64,000 nt of DNA from Kineococcus rubinsiae (GTDB taxonomy: Bacteria > Actinomycetota > Actinomycetes > Actinomycetales > Kineococcaceae), in assembly GCF_011839805.1 (NCBI RefSeq), contig NZ_VWPY01000009.1:1-64000 (forward strand), read 5' to 3'. Under the pieces are notes generated by a model. That model was not told the origin of the DNA. It did no database searches and saw only the letters and a list, made by a program, of their open reading frames with translations. Position numbers and translations under genes: made by a program. Positions 63,446 to 64,000 of this stretch are shown in pieces (the stretch's first letter is position 1; each line of letters starts with the position of its first letter).

Positions 63446-63913
63446 TCAGGGCATCTCGACCGTCTCGGCGCGCCGCAGCTCCGCCAGGGCCGCGTCCAGG
63501 TGGGCGGCGATGCCCGGCCCGGGGCCGGCGGCGAGCTCGGCGACCAGCACGACGGCGTGCTGCACGGCGAGCAGCGGGTCCACCGGGTCCCCGCCCTCGG
63601 CCGCGTCGTGCACGCCCAGGGCGCCCGTGAGGACGCCGACGAGCACCTGCGGGTCCAGCTCGTCGAACCACGGCAGCGCGGCGCGGGCGGCGGCGGAGAC
63701 GGTGTCGCGCAGGTCGTCGGAGTCCAGGCCGTCGGGGTGGCGCTCCTCCAGCAGCGAGCGCAGCAGCCAGCCCACGACGCTGCGGACCTGCTCGACGTCC
63801 AGGCGGGCGAGGTGCCCCGTCTGCTCGGCGACCCCGGGGCCGTCGCCGGCCCGGGCGCACGCGACGGCGGCGAGGAGGGCGGTGCGGAGCTGGACGGGGG
63901 CGGCGGGAGGCAC
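63446..63913 (-). CDS. hypothetical helical protein
   Basis: A 155-residue, mostly helical, acidic soluble protein (VRSVVGWLLRSLLEERHPDGLDSDDLRDTVSAAARAALPWF in shortened view: a long helical middle, then LDPQVLVGVLTGALGVHD). I recognise no family. GTG 63913 has caggat six bases upstream on the minus strand, fitting the leaderless pattern of other genes here. It is convergent with hutI, leaving 29 bases between stops. Confidence 0.7.
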   Translation of the reverse strand: MPPAAPVQLRTALLAAVACARAGDGPGVAEQTGHLARLDVEQVRSVVGWLLRSLLEERHPDGLDSDDLRDTVSAAARAALPWFDELDPQVLVGVLTGALGVHDAAEGGDPVDPLLAVQHAVVLVAELAAGPGPGIAAHLDAALAELRRAETVEMP

Positions 63914-64000
63914 GCGGGCATCCTGCCGTGCGCCCGGCCGCGCGGGAGCGGCGGTCGCTGCGGCCGAACGGGTGATCTAGAAGATCGGGGAGGTGCGGGG
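63914..64000. other. right-edge intergenic sequence
   Basis: 87 bases upstream of the minus-strand hypothetical gene. It contains a short imperfect palindrome, gatct-aga-agatc (63974-63986), an AT-rich patch that may belong to a promoter. No gene is visible before the edge. Confidence 0.4.

Overview
The window comes from a very GC-rich (roughly 75%) actinomycete chromosome. Support for this: genes mostly start with GTG, many consecutive genes overlap by the four bases GTGA, there is an 82-residue WhiB1-type protein, and the tmRNA tag reads ADSKRTDFALAA. Several gene orders match those of other Actinobacteria: pdtaS facing whiB1; prfB-ftsE-ftsX-smpB-ssrA; pncB divergent from clpS-DUF2017-murI-rph-rdgB; rsbW-sigF; sigK-rskA. 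A Kineococcus-like member of the Kineosporiales is plausible, but that is inference. I see no insertion sequence, prophage, CRISPR array or plasmid function.

1-13.3 kb: the tail of an rRNA operon (5S rRNA and terminator), then a charge-segregated repeat/TPR protein, small conserved proteins, a 1641-residue NAD-dependent glutamate dehydrogenase, an FGGY kinase, and the PdtaS histidine kinase convergent with WhiB1. 13.6-16.1 kb: a small membrane protein, a SigF/SigB-type sigma factor coupled to its RsbW anti-sigma factor, and an acetyltransferase.

16.1-25.1 kb: an FHA-FtsK/EssC-like ATPase, divergent from a seven-gene Tad-type pilus/secretion operon. The shared 229-base intergenic region carries three DnaA-box-like 9-mers and a perfect 24-base palindrome. 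This is the least explained part of the window.

25.2-31.8 kb: an ABC exporter, a short-chain dehydrogenase, then release factor 2, FtsE/FtsX, SmpB and tmRNA (division and ribosome rescue). 32-40.4 kb: a diguanylate cyclase, an Old Yellow Enzyme homologue, a YqgE protein, a coupled DUF3039/MFS/helicase set and small conserved proteins.

40.4-46.1 kb: NAD salvage (PncA and PncB), ClpS-DUF2017, glutamate racemase, RNase PH and an ITP/XTP pyrophosphatase. 46.1-50.5 kb: a molybdopterin membrane oxidoreductase, a fasciclin lipoprotein, and SigK with its anti-sigma factor. Both the fasciclin gene and sigK are preceded by sequences matching the mycobacterial SigK promoter. 50.5-55.9 kb: an ATP-grasp enzyme, tRNA-Leu, a Bcp peroxiredoxin, a DUF3618 protein, a GroES-like protein, a cytochrome P450, a VOC dioxygenase and RidA.

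55.9-63.4 kb: a histidine-utilisation operon (iclR < > hutH-hutU-M20 hydrolase-hutF-hutI). The usual N-formylglutamate deformylase is missing and an M20 amidohydrolase occupies its place. The window ends with a small conserved protein on the minus strand.
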